DNA from: Rhynochetos jubatus
Taxonomy: Eukaryota > Chordata > Aves > Eurypygiformes > Rhynochetidae
NCBI GenBank assembly: GCA_027574665.1
Contig: CM050648.1
Location: 49,195,200-49,259,199 of the forward strand
Reading direction: 5' to 3'
Length of the DNA stretch: 64,000 nt
Shown: in pieces, positions 35,400 to 47,143 of the stretch
Layout of the letters: each line of letters begins with the position of its first letter
Position numbering within the stretch: position 1 is the first letter of the stretch
Notes under the pieces: generated by a model
The model's input: only the letters and a program-made list of their open reading frames with translations
The model's database searches: none
Told to the model about the DNA's origin: nothing
Translations under genes and position numbers: made by a program

Positions 35400-38300
35400 C
35401 ATTCTGTTATTTCCCTGCTTGTCAAAAATGCCAGTGGTATTTGTTAGACATGCTCAGACCTTAGAAGTGAGCAAAGTAAAAAGCACTTCTTTTTTTTTTT
35501 TTTCCTTTATTTTTGTTTCAGGAAGGGGGACTGAACTTGCTACTAATGCTGATAGCCATGGCAAGGTGTAGCAAATAGTGGATTAAACGATTGGGTGACT
35601 AAGGAGTAGCAGTAGTGTTCAGCCGGGTTCCAGGAATCCTTAAATTAAAGGGGGTTTAGTTTTCTGTCAGGGATATGTCACAAGCTGTTGAACAGCTTCC
35701 TAAAGTCACTTAAAGCTTTGCTGCTTGAAATAGCCCATTCTGCACTGGAAAAAAACAAAACCCCAAACAAGAAAATGTGCTAAGTGAAGGAAGATGGTCT
35801 GAATAACTTCTGTCTCAATAGTCTCTGTCTACAAGGCTAACCCCTAGACAGCTGGCCATCTGCGTCCTATGTAGCAAGTCCTGCCCCCATCCCAGTTCTC
35901 ACCCCCAACAGGCATGTCCTCCTTACCAGCTCTGATGCTATGAGGTGTGACACCCTATAGCATGGCCAGGTATTTGGTGGCCTTCCCCTGGTGTCTACAC
36001 CTCCTTTCTTGAAGACATGGAAGGACAAGGAAGATGTCAAATCATAGTATTTTCTGCATGCTCCCAGCAGCACAACAAAAGTGTTATGAAGAATGACCAG
36101 GAAATAGCTTAGGCTGAATAACCAGTTTTGGAGTGCTGTTGGTCAAAGTGTTAACAATAATATAGAAGAATGTCTACAGAATGATCCCATACTAAATACC
36201 ATCAAAGCAGGCAGGAATGGATTAGACCTTCTCTGAATTCTTTCGTCAGGTTATTTTCAGTGAAAAGTGCTTTTCTTGTTAAAATCTCCACTGTTGGAAA
36301 AACATTTTTTTTGGCAGATTGCCACCGAGTGTTGAAATAAAGATTTCATTTTTGGGGGGAAATTGTTTGCATCTTCAAAGTATTATTAGGCAATAGCTAA
36401 TAATTTCCTTATAAATTGCATAATGCGTAACATAAGGTGAACACATAATGGTGTCTTACACGTGGTCTAGACAAAAGCCCGTGTGCATCTGTCAGTGATA
36501 CAATAATCAACACAGCACTGGCTTTTCTCACCTAAATCTGCCCCTCTTGGGTGGTAATGAAAGTTTACCACTTGCACCTAAATAAATCTGTACAGCTCCA
36601 ATTGATGTGTCATAAAATAATGGAAAATTGAAACTGGCAATAAAAATTTTCTTTAAATTGGTTTATGGGATATTGTGGAAATATTTTTTTAAAATTTCTC
36701 CTCTGTTTCTGTGCCTAGAAAACAGCTTGTTTAGAGTTCTTCTTGGATGAAATTGTGTATTTCAACCAGTTCTCAAATGACTGGTTTACGTGAGCTGGCA
36801 TACAGCATATCTTGTCTATGCATTGGAGGTTAAACAGGCATATCAAAGGAGATGACAATAGCAGTATTTTATCCTAAATTTCAGAATAAAAAAGGCAAAC
36901 AGGTTGCTGCAGTAATCCTAACTTGTAAGTGCAGGCTTGCAATTCCCTAAGCATCTTGAGGAAATTCTAGTTTTATTATGACAAAATTCATCAAACTAAT
37001 GTTGCTATTCAATTTTTGTGGCAGTTGTGATATGTATATCAGCCTGAATAACAAGTATGACTCCTGTATGCAGGCAGTAAGCAATTAATAGCACTTCTAT
37101 ACTAAAAGTTTGGGAAACACGGTTGATAACTTTCCTCTAATGATGAAATGTTACAGGTTCTTTCTGCCACTTCTTGTAATTAAGCCTGTATGAGATGTAA
37201 TTAAGTCCTATTATATGTGTCTCACGCTGCTGTTGCTGCTTGTCTTCTTAAATCTAAATCTAAACTAAAAGAAAAACAAAACTCCTTTCCTCCACATCTT
37301 TTAGGTTGAGTCAGAGAAGACTTAACACAAATGATTATGAAATTAATCAGATGTGAAAATATGGCTTTAGTTGTGTGTATAGTTTGAATTTAGAAAAAGG
37401 AAGAAAATACAATTAGAATACTAAAATATGTGAATTGCATATAGATTGTGCATCACTATAATGCCACAAGGAAGCTAAATAATTAGTTTGAAAGTCTGGC
37501 AGACAGTGACAACTGTTTTGTATTCGAAGAATATCTGGTAGTACCGTACACTTCTACAATTTCAGTTGTAAAACAAATGATTTGTTTTGTGATAATTTAT
37601 GATGGCACCATTAGGAGCAGTTATTCGATGACTTTGTAATGCAAACAACTTGGTGGCTAATCCAATAAATTAGCATGAACATTTTACTTTCTTTTTCATG
37701 GATACTAAGCCAATTATCATCCACTGTCATACCAGCAGCAGAGTGTAACTGATGTGGTCCTCTTGTATGTCTAACCTTTGCATCCTTTTGAATTCAAGAC
37801 AAAATGACTGCCATCCCTTACAAATTTGGTACTGCAGTGTGTTGTCTATGATGCTATTCAGGAAACAAAAAGTCCTGTATTTATAGTTTCTGAAGAAACT
37901 GAAGTATATATTAAGGTATAGAGTAGTTCTTTATCTCTTTAAGGCTAGAAAGGCTTGTGAATGAGATGCTATTTGCAATCAGCTGGAGTTGTGGCATACA
38001 ACAGCTAGTGGTCATTGTGAACTGCCTGTTGTCTTGAAAGAGATTTGCAAAAAAGTCCTACCAGTTCAGTGTTAAGTAAAAGGAACTGGCTATGTTCACT
38101 TTAGTCTTGGCTATTAAATGAGAGGTCAGAACATCCAACAGAAGAATGATCCTATTTCTTGAGCTAAAGCCGTGAGAGCAAATAGAAGAATTTTGTATGT
38201 TAGTGCAGAGCCAAGCCCAGTGTCGGGCCACAGCCCTCAGGAATGTGATGCCTCTGGTGTACACTTTTCACCTGATCTCCTTTTAGTTATCTGGAAGGTG

Positions 38301-41300
38301 GCTTATTCCTTGGACATCCTTGAAGTATCTCCTTCCTTGCAGAACATGTTGCAGAGCCCTGGACAGAAACAGTATCTCCCATTCAGCCCCACAAACTGTG
38401 TTCTCCCAACTAAATCTAGATGTCTTGTGACCTGGATCATGTGGTGGTAACTGACCCATTTGCCTGTCCTGACCTATCTTTCCATATATTTAACCAGGTT
38501 TGGAAGTGATGGGTTTATGTGGGGACCAGCAGGCTTTCCTAAAGCAAAAAAGAGTTTATTCAGAAAAGAGAAAACATGCTATAAGCAAGCTACGTATATG
38601 CTTAGTCAAGAGTAGGTCACCTGTCTTCTACAGTGGGAGAATTAATTAATAAATATTAAATAATCCATGTCTTTGTTGTATGCTACTCTGGGTATGGTAT
38701 AGAACCTGTCTTCTCTGCCATCAGTTTCCCGACCTCCACTGATTACTTGTTGCTGCAGTAATTTGTCTCCTAACCACTTAGGCAGTAATACAATCACTAA
38801 CAAGCCCATGTGGATACGTATAAACACTTCTTATAAAATTAATGCAGTAATCTTCAAATGTTCAGTGATTCCATAGCATCTGTCACGTAGTGCCCCTAGC
38901 CACACTGCACTGAAAGTGCTTAAACGTAGTATTGGAAAATGCATTCTAACAGGAAGCCACTAGATGTACAGATTTACCACAATTCATTCCAAGCTATGAC
39001 ATGAGGATGTAGGATAAATAATGCAGTAAAATGGGGATAATCGGGTAAGATTATACCCTTGATACATAAAAGCATGAAGCTAAAAAATTAAGTACGATAC
39101 CAAAAGATTATTTAAGAGCAATACTAAATACTGTTTTATACATTCATATATAGTGAATATCTGCTTTAGCAATGGGAAATGAGTTAAAATTATACAGATT
39201 AACTAATACTTTAGATTATAACTGATCTTTCACTACAGTCAGTTTAGTTGTCTATTTTGTGCATTTTCTTTTGAAATACTCATTAGTTCAAGACATTAGA
39301 GAACAGAAAGAAGCAAGTAAGATGCTCTATTTTTCTGCCACTCCACAGAGTACTTGATACCTTTTAATGTTAGTGTTTTTCCTCTTGAATTCTGTAGCAG
39401 CATCTATCCTCAGGTCGATATCCATACCTTTGCTTTGCCATCCTTACCTTCATGGCTCTAGCCCTCGTGCTCTCTCACATCCCTGCCTCACAACTCAGCA
39501 GTTTTCTCAGAAATCTGAGCCAAGGTAGCACTGCTGTGCCGTAGCGGCCCTAGGCCTGGGATCATAGGCAGTGGAACCCCAAGGAGGGAGGGTTACGGTA
39601 CTTACTGTAGAAAAACATCTTTTCAGGCCTTGATTCTCCTGTTGCTAAAATACAAGTAAGCACAGAGCCCTAGAGCAAGTCAGGGATCTTTCTGACAGAA
39701 TATTCTCCTTCAGAAAGAAATGCTGATTCAGTGCAACTGTGAAACAGTGTGTGGGAAAGAAAGTTTCAAATGAATTTTCTATTTAAATTCATTTCTTTGG
39801 AGAACTGTATTGACATGATTGTTTTGACATCTTCTGAATAAAAGGATTCTTTCTTAGTTACTCTTAATTTGTCACAGTCCACAGCCTAAGAAAAAGGACA
39901 AAATGTTTTGAAATTATTTGGAATTTTCAACTAGTCAAAAGTGCTTTTTTTCTTATAAAATCATTGAAATCTTAGACTCTTCTTCCTGATTTGGAGCAGA
40001 AGAGTTCTTGCAAAACACCAAATATTTTCCCAGGGTAGGAAAAGTGTTTCTTAGCTCTCAAGGTAACTGATAGTTAGGAACATTTTTGATAATAATACTT
40101 TCTTTTTTAAAAAAAATAAATTAAGACATTGAATCTGGATTTTTGTCTAGAATATGAGAAGGAGATTAGAGACAAGATTTTCTGCTACCATAAAGAAGGA
40201 AGAAGATAAGGCATGTATATGCAAACTCCAGAGCTAGGAGGCTCTGAAAGAGAAGGGTCTTTCTTCTTATGATGATGGAAAGATGAAAAGCCAGCAATGG
40301 TTGTGCTCATTTTCATATTATAGCTTCATCCCAGAGCATTTCTGTCCAGCGTCCTGTCTTTTTTGTGCGTTTGAGTATTTGTTCTCTTTTTGCAAATTAA
40401 ATTATGCTTTCAGGCTTACTTACATAAGAAAGAAGAAGAAGAACACAGGGAAAACTGGGTCACCATGAGCCTGTTTGTAATACAGAGACTGAGAACTGGG
40501 AAGTTAGAAATGGGCAAAAAGAAGGATTAACAGATTTGAATCTGGAGTCATGCCCTGTATTTCCCATCCAGGGGTATGGGATTTCCTGGGTTTGTCTGTG
40601 CTGGGCTGGCACAGCAAAGCCTATGGCCAGAGAGGTCCAAATTGGTATTTGCAAAGGGAAGTGGGTTGTCTATGATGAGGCTGTTGATGTGCAGGTAAAA
40701 TCACTTAGCACAATGTCTAAAGCCACCAGCCTTTCAGGGAAAAAGCAAACCTTCTGTGGTTACATAAAAATTATGGGGTCTGTTTTAGTTTATGAATGAA
40801 GTCTACATAGACTGCAGGTGACACCATAGGCAGGGCTGTGGTATATATCATGACAGCATAGAGAACTTTGAATTTACACATACTTGTTTCTTGAAAAGGT
40901 GTCTTGTTACTACCTTTTCCAAAGAAACCAAAATGGATTATTCTTCCTGAAGTCTTCAAAATCAATTAATTACATTTAGTCTCCAAAAGCCAAAAAGGTG
41001 TACACCTTCAGTGGAAAAATATACCCATTTTACTAATTTTAGAAGAGTTACCAACCCAGATGCAATCTTGGCAAGTTTGAAAACTGCTCTTTAAAGCTAT
41101 CTTCATATTTTTGCCAACTGTGTGCATTGAAAGCTGTTTATCAGGGTGTCTGCCCCTTAAGATAGAGATGTGTTTGTGCTAATATGATTTTCTTGTCTTT
41201 ATTTAAAATAAATCTAAAGAAATGTTGATTGTGATTTAATAATAATATTTTCTTTGAAAGTTATGTGTTAAAGGTCAAGTGCTAGAGTCTATTTTGAAGA

Positions 41301-41420
41301 AACCAGGACCATTTGCATTAACATCAAGACAGTTTCCTACAACAGTTTCTGTGTTCTATGCACCCTTTTTGAGCTAGGTTGCTTGGAAAAGGCACTTATT
41401 CCTGATATTAGGATACAATT
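35400..41420. other. AT-rich non-coding DNA, no recognisable gene
   Basis: No gene or clear repeat was recognised. A T14 run lies at 35490-35503. GC-richer patches with no recognised identity lie at 35830-36070, 38200-38460 and 39400-39600. The interval 36200-37700 is evenly AT-rich, free of recognisable repeats and low in CpG, which is compatible with a conserved non-coding block, but conservation cannot be judged from one sequence. Confidence 0.5.
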
Positions 41421-44400
41421 TTCTCATATTCTACTTTTGGCAAAACAATCATGCCCCAAGGAGTATTATCCTTGGGATAGTGTCAGAGAATATCAGTTAG
41501 GCTGCTTGGACCCATGCAGTGAGGCAAGCTCTCCTTGGTGGAGGGCACTTCAGCCTGAGGTTTCCCTCCCTTCACTGTCACGTAAGTCCTAAGGTTGGAG
41601 GACATCTCGTTTTTCTCTGCTGGCTTTCTGGCAGGTAAAGGGATTAGATGTAATGGTGTTTTGGGTTGGCCCTAAGGGTACAAAGTGGGAGCAAAGCCTA
41701 CATTGGAGTGTTGCTGGAGGAGGCCCTTGAGTCTTCTGCATGGCTGGAGCCCTGTTAACAGAGTTCAGGAGGACACAGGCTGTCCTGATAGGGGTGGGCA
41801 GACCTTCAGACTCCTCTGTCCACACATCTCTTCATCTGGTCTTGGTAATTCCTACACAGCTTTGCTTAGCTGAACAGCCCCTCAACCAGAAGATACTCTG
41901 TGTCTGGGTAGCTCAAAACTCATGCTGGGATGCTCTAGGCAGGTCACATAGCCTCTCCTGACTTGGTTGCAGTGTGTCAAGGACGGGTGCCACCTTGTGT
42001 CCCACATCTTCTCCATTGCAGAAGAACAAGAAACTGTCCAAGCCAGCCCTGAAGCTGACTCCATCAACATCCACTTACAAACTCAAAATTATGAATTTTA
42101 CTGAGACCATTGTTCAGAAGTTAGGAAATCATTAGGAAATTGGTGAGACTGTCCAGGATTTTTAATTTAATATTTCCATTCCTTCTTCTCAGAAGGAAGG
42201 AAAACTTTATACTGCTTTATTGTAACAGCTGTACTCTGAGATTATAAAATACAGGTCCCTCTCTGCCTCTAATGGCTGAAACACACAGCAGTTCATAAGT
42301 GTACTTTAAGGTAATAGACATGGATTTCTTTTGTTAAAAACATGGCTCTGTAACACCAGTTTTTCTATTAGATGCCCCCTTGTTGATAGGTTGTCACCTT
42401 AGCATCACAGTGCAGAAGCAACATCCTAAAAATCTTACACTGGGTGAAGGATTTCTCTGTCAGACTAGTAAAAATTACAGCATTTTTCCCCCTCATCAAA
42501 ATGACCTCTTTCCTCTGTATCTAAATGTAACTCCTCTTGCTTTTTTTGAGTTAAATTATGCACCATTACAGCAAAACACTATTCTGAGTTTTGTCATGCA
42601 TAGTAATTTCATGATTAGTACTTAGGATGTCTTCACACTTGGGTATTTACAAGTTGATTAAATGTCTTGGTCACCTGCTTGGGTTGCAGTTGTTAGAGAG
42701 TTGCAGTATTTTGGAGGGAAGGGGATTCTTGCCTATTTCTGAAAAGCTCACAGTGGTGTAGGGAAGATACTAATGTGGGAACCTTGGCTGCAGTGATGAA
42801 CCAGGTGCAGGCAGCAGCTTTTCTCGTCAGCTTTGCTTCTCTAGTGCAGCACTTCCCCGCTTGGGACCTGAGGTCCTCTGCTCCGCAGTGGCTGGGCTGT
42901 AGCTGTGTTGGGCAGTGCCGCTGCTCAGAGGTAGCTGGTAGTAGTATAGGACTGAAAGGGAAGAGTGGGCATGATGCAATGAAGAGTCAGTGTTGGCGCT
43001 CCTTCTTGTTGACCCATTGTGGTGGGAGCTCAGGGATGTCTGACTGCTCCTTTCCTACCACTGCATGGGCAGGTCTCTGACAGTGCTGTGGGCATGAGCA
43101 TTTAAAAGGTCAATCTGCCCCTCACTAAGAAATCCAGAAGTGACAGCGTGCTTTAGGAAATTTCAGGGGTTGCAATTCAGACTTGAGAACGCCTCCGCCC
43201 TCCTACCTACAAGCCCCAGCAGGGTCACAGGTCTATTTTCTTAGGAAGCTAGGAAGTGTCTCTCCTTCACAGAGGAATATGTAGTCATTGCAATTTAAAA
43301 GGAGAAAATATATTAGAAATAAGTCTCAGATTTGAGAGGGTTTTAGCTTGCTGCCCTGGGGTTTATGTTGGATGGTATATTGGTCTGATCTAAGACTGTT
43401 TATGTGTGCTTCCACCTTCTTTTTAAAAACAAATAGCCTTGCAAGACCCTGTTTTGGGTGTTTTGTTTCTGTTCTTTTTCTTTTTTTTTTTTTTTTCCTA
43501 ATTTCTCAGTCTTTCAGTAGAATAAATTCACTAATAAATCTCTTCCAGTCTCTATACAGCCCGGCATCAATGTTCTATACATTATTTCAATTATGTATAG
43601 TTTTCTATTGCTGAAGAGAGAAGTTCTCAAAGTGTTACTACTCCCCTTGCTGGTGTGTTGTAGTCATGGCACTTAGACACTTACCTGGCTTTTCAGTGGT
43701 AAACTGCTTGCGATTTGAATTCATGAGGATGATTTTATGGAGAGACAGAGCGAAATTTAAGAGTATAGGGGTTTGTCTCCTTTCTAGTGCCATGTGACTA
43801 TTAAATGAATAGTATGACTTTCACCTCTGTTTTTGATTTACGCAGGCGTGGACCTTGGACATGTGTAGACTTGTCAGCATGTTTTTATTTGTGGTGGCAG
43901 CTATTTAAACAACGGCATGATAACTATTTTAGCTGTTTTGTTTTTCAGAACGATTTATTCTCACGAATGAAAAATGAAAAAGGCTTGTAGACATTTTGGT
44001 AAAGAATTACTGATATTGCTATAGTAGGGGGGGTAATAATAATAATAGTAATTAATTTTTCAAATCTTAAAAGCTGGAATTCTTTAACATGGTGACTGTG
44101 GGGTTTTTTTCTGGCCGCATGTGACTGATGAGATCAAGAGTTACTACAACCCCACTTTCATGTAAAATCAATGCTTCATCATGCAAATAGAGAAGTGTGT
44201 ACTGCTCTTTTGCCTCACCTTTACAAGTCATGAAAATACTAATTTACAGAGCAGAGACAATAAAGAGGCTAGACCAGGTTTTTAAGGAACTTGGGACCTT
44301 CACAAGGAACTTGCTCGTTTTTGCTTCCTTTTTTTTTCATGCCTTGACAAAAGGTAACAGAAACAGCACACAGCTATGTTTCAGGAATTCATCGGCTGCA

Positions 44401-44549
44401 GCCCAGAATGATGGTCTCCTCCTGCATCGCGTGTTGCACTGGAATAGCTTTCACATTATTTTATATAAGCAGGACATAATTTGGTTGCTTGTTTGCCCAA
44501 CGATAACGAGTCGTGTGGAGCCAGACAGAAAATCTGCTGAGTACAGTTA
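41421..44549. other. Non-coding DNA with GC-richer patches, unidentified
   Basis: The stretches 41440-42060 and 42770-43250 are GC-richer than their surroundings and contain several short open frames, the longest 101 codons at 42775-43080 (plus). The peptide has no recognised domain and no splice context stands out. The string AGGCAGGTCACATAGCCTCTCCTGA-like at 41938-41961 faintly recalls a SINE core. A T16 run lies at 43481-43496 and a TAA microsatellite at about 44033-44048. I make no call. Confidence 0.4.
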
Positions 44550-44720
44550 TCTGGTCTCCAGCAGGTAGCCAAAAACAGATTGCAAGGGAAGAATGCAGGA
44601 ATAAAGCAAAATTTTATGGTCCCTTCCCCCAGGGCTCTCCCAGTTCCACTTAGGTAATTCTCTAATGAGATTTCAGAATAACTTCTTAAAAAAGAGATTT
44701 TTATCCTTGCTCTTTGGAGG
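44550..44720 (-). mobile_element. Possible ancient CR1 3' end
   Basis: The plus strand reads like the reverse complement of the 3' region of older amniote CR1 copies: a CAGCAGGTAGCC-like start, then AAGGGAAGAATGCAGGAATA, then a CCTTCCCCCAGGGCTCTCCC block that corresponds to the CCTTCCCCCAGxxCTCTCCCAGC part I know from these elements. The related copy at 52.6 kb has the same order of blocks. The match fades to the right, and no translated part of ORF2 could be recognised, so the call is tentative. Confidence 0.4.
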
Positions 44721-47143
44721 GCCCAACGTGGAGGAGGGTTGGTGGCGTTTCTGGGAATGGCACTGAAACGTAGCAGGGCTTTAGAAAAAGCACAGGCAGC
44801 TCTGCCTACGAATTGAAAAGTGCCCTGGGCAGTGGTATAACATATACCGTGAGACAAGATCTATGGGCACTGTAAAGTCTAGTCTTGTAGGGTGTGCCTG
44901 TGTTTCACATGGGGTTTTCTGTATCTTGGTGTCATTTTTTCCACTTCAGAGGGTAGGTCTGTGTCTGAGGACAGCAGTCCCAGTGAGCCACTAAACCAGA
45001 CCAAGAATAGGGAAAGGTGCTTCGTGTGTGCTCATCTCTGTGAATAAAATCAAACCAAATTAAATGTCAAGTAACAGGGGACCTGGGTCAGAGCTTGTGA
45101 ATACTGAGTCTGAGATGTAAAATCTAAATCTCAGCCATTAATTTTCATTGTAATGAACCAATCCATTTCATTCAGGGTGCTTTACCTCCTTTCATGTAGG
45201 CTGTCCAGATGAGGTGTCCTGACCGTGCAGGGACCATGGAGCTTGGCAGGGAGCTTTTGTGGTGAACACCCCCAACCTGTCATCTGTCACCTCAGTACTA
45301 TGTCCTGCATTATACACTACTCTTACTCTGCTTTTTGCTATAAGTAGTGGAATTTCCTCTGTGAGGATTTGACCTGAAGCCCATCTGTGGGAGAGTCTGT
45401 TGCTTAGCCTATTTAGGAACATTCCTGTTTAAGAAACAACATTTTCAAGGTACATAGTTAAAATATAATTTGCAATTTATTTTATTGTTTTCCTGCCTGG
45501 TTTTGTATGGCATACTACAAAAAACTATGTGAGAGATCTGTGTCTGCAAAGGTTTCTGTTTGAGTGGGCTACATAGCCCCTTTTTAAAAACAAAACCAAC
45601 TTTTTTTAATTAAACCCCCTGAGGCTAAATGTGGCTAGTTGAAGGCACTGTGGGATTGTAATCCAGAAACACAGAACTAATTTCCTTGTTTTACTTTTAA
45701 ATTAGGTTTTTTTTTCTGTTAACTAAAATTGAAATGTTTCAATTATGAATACTGCCAGGAAGAACTAGCACACTTGAGTGGCTTTAATGAATTGCGTGTG
45801 TTCTTGCTGCTCTGTGAACGCGTGCGTGGCGGTGGAGTTTGAGACCTGTCACTTAATATATACTGAAATGCATGTTTTATTTATGATGTATTAATTTTAA
45901 CTATCCTAGCTTTTTTGTTTTATGAGCAGGGTTTCTGTAGAGCCCTAAGATCATTTTAATATGTTCAGAAGACATTTCCATAGACACTGAACTGCAGAGC
46001 TTTATGTCTCATGAAAGTATAAGAGTAGCAAGTTCCTTGTCTACATTTATTAGCTTTAAGAAGGCACTGGATTTTTCTGTCATGATTGAGAAAATACTAA
46101 AGGGTGGCTTATTCCTTCCCCTGGGTGAGTAGATAGTCTGCATTTACAGTCCTTGGTATTATATGCTGATTTTAACCAATATTAGCCAATGTTGAATACG
46201 AACAGAGAGACAGAGACTGGTAAAACCTGAGACCAGGTACTAACAACATGACTGTGCCTTTTTTTGACAGGTCAAATTTGAAAGGTCAGATTGCAATTTA
46301 GAACATTTTAGGGTTGGTGTTCGTTGTTTTTAAGGAAGCCAAATTTCCTTAGGAGATTTGAACTTACTTCAATGCATTTTTACGTTGTCTGCATTTCAAC
46401 AATTTGTCCCCTTTGCCACGTCTTTTTTTGTTTTATGAGATGTTCTTTATCTTCTGTAAGAAATTGCTTACTGAAAAGCTGTATTTTAAGTCGTCAGTGT
46501 AATGTTCCAGAGGAATATAGGAGAACTTTTGACTAAAATCACAGTTTTACAGTAACTTGTGAGCACACAGGCGAACTGCTTTTCTAGCTAATATCATTGA
46601 TTATAATAGTGCAAAGTCATTGAGCACAGCAAAGAAAATTAATGTGGTAAGGTTATTACTTCATTAGGAAAACTGGAAAATATAATTCATGCTCATTAAG
46701 TGTGGAGACAAAAAAATTTGTTTTCACTTACATGACATCCTCTTTTTTAAAAAAACAAAAAAAAGCATAGCAGACAACAGTATTACTTAAATTAGTTGTT
46801 GTTGGTCTTTTAAAAAACGCCCCAAAACTGTTTTACAAACTGAAGTGTAATTGTCAGTGTGACAATCTCCACATTAGAAAACCAGACAACATTTGAAAAA
46901 AAAAATAATGGGAGAACTCCTATTTACAGAAGAGCAACTAATAGTTTTGAAGTGGCATCCACAGATGTGATGATTACAAACTGTAGTGCATGTGTATGGT
47001 GTGTGTATATATATACGCACACACAACGTTTTCTTCTGTATTAATAGTTAGCTGAAGGATCTTCAGCTTTAGCCTTAATGAGTAGCACTAAAAAGTGAAG
47101 AATTTGGTGGATATGTATAGAGAGAGAGGGTTATAGATAGATA
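44721..47143. other. AT-rich non-coding DNA, no recognisable gene
   Basis: Nothing is recognisable as a gene. A GC-richer unidentified patch lies at 45180-45420. A small CpG cluster lies at 45815-45835. At 46999-47025 there is a 27-bp alternating purine-pyrimidine tract, listed separately. The frame open for 133 codons on the minus strand at 44456-44857 overlaps the possible CR1 relic and has no domain I recognise. Confidence 0.5.
46999..47025. repeat. 27-bp alternating purine-pyrimidine tract, near-palindromic
   Basis: A GT run leads through TATATATA into CGCACACACA without breaking purine-pyrimidine alternation. The left GT arm and right CA arm are nearly reverse complementary around the central TA repeat. 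Such tracts can adopt left-handed Z-DNA or extrude cruciforms under negative supercoiling, and they vary in length as microsatellites. Confidence 0.85.

Noticed and set aside
38881-38905. A reverse-strand CTAGGGGCACTA resembling a CTCF core
   Set aside because: It is one G short of the core spacing.
44197-44857. Open frames of 123 (plus) and 133 (minus) codons
   Set aside because: They have no recognisable motif, overlap each other on opposite strands, and the minus frame overlaps a likely CR1 relic. Their length is within chance expectation for 64 kb of AT-rich sequence.
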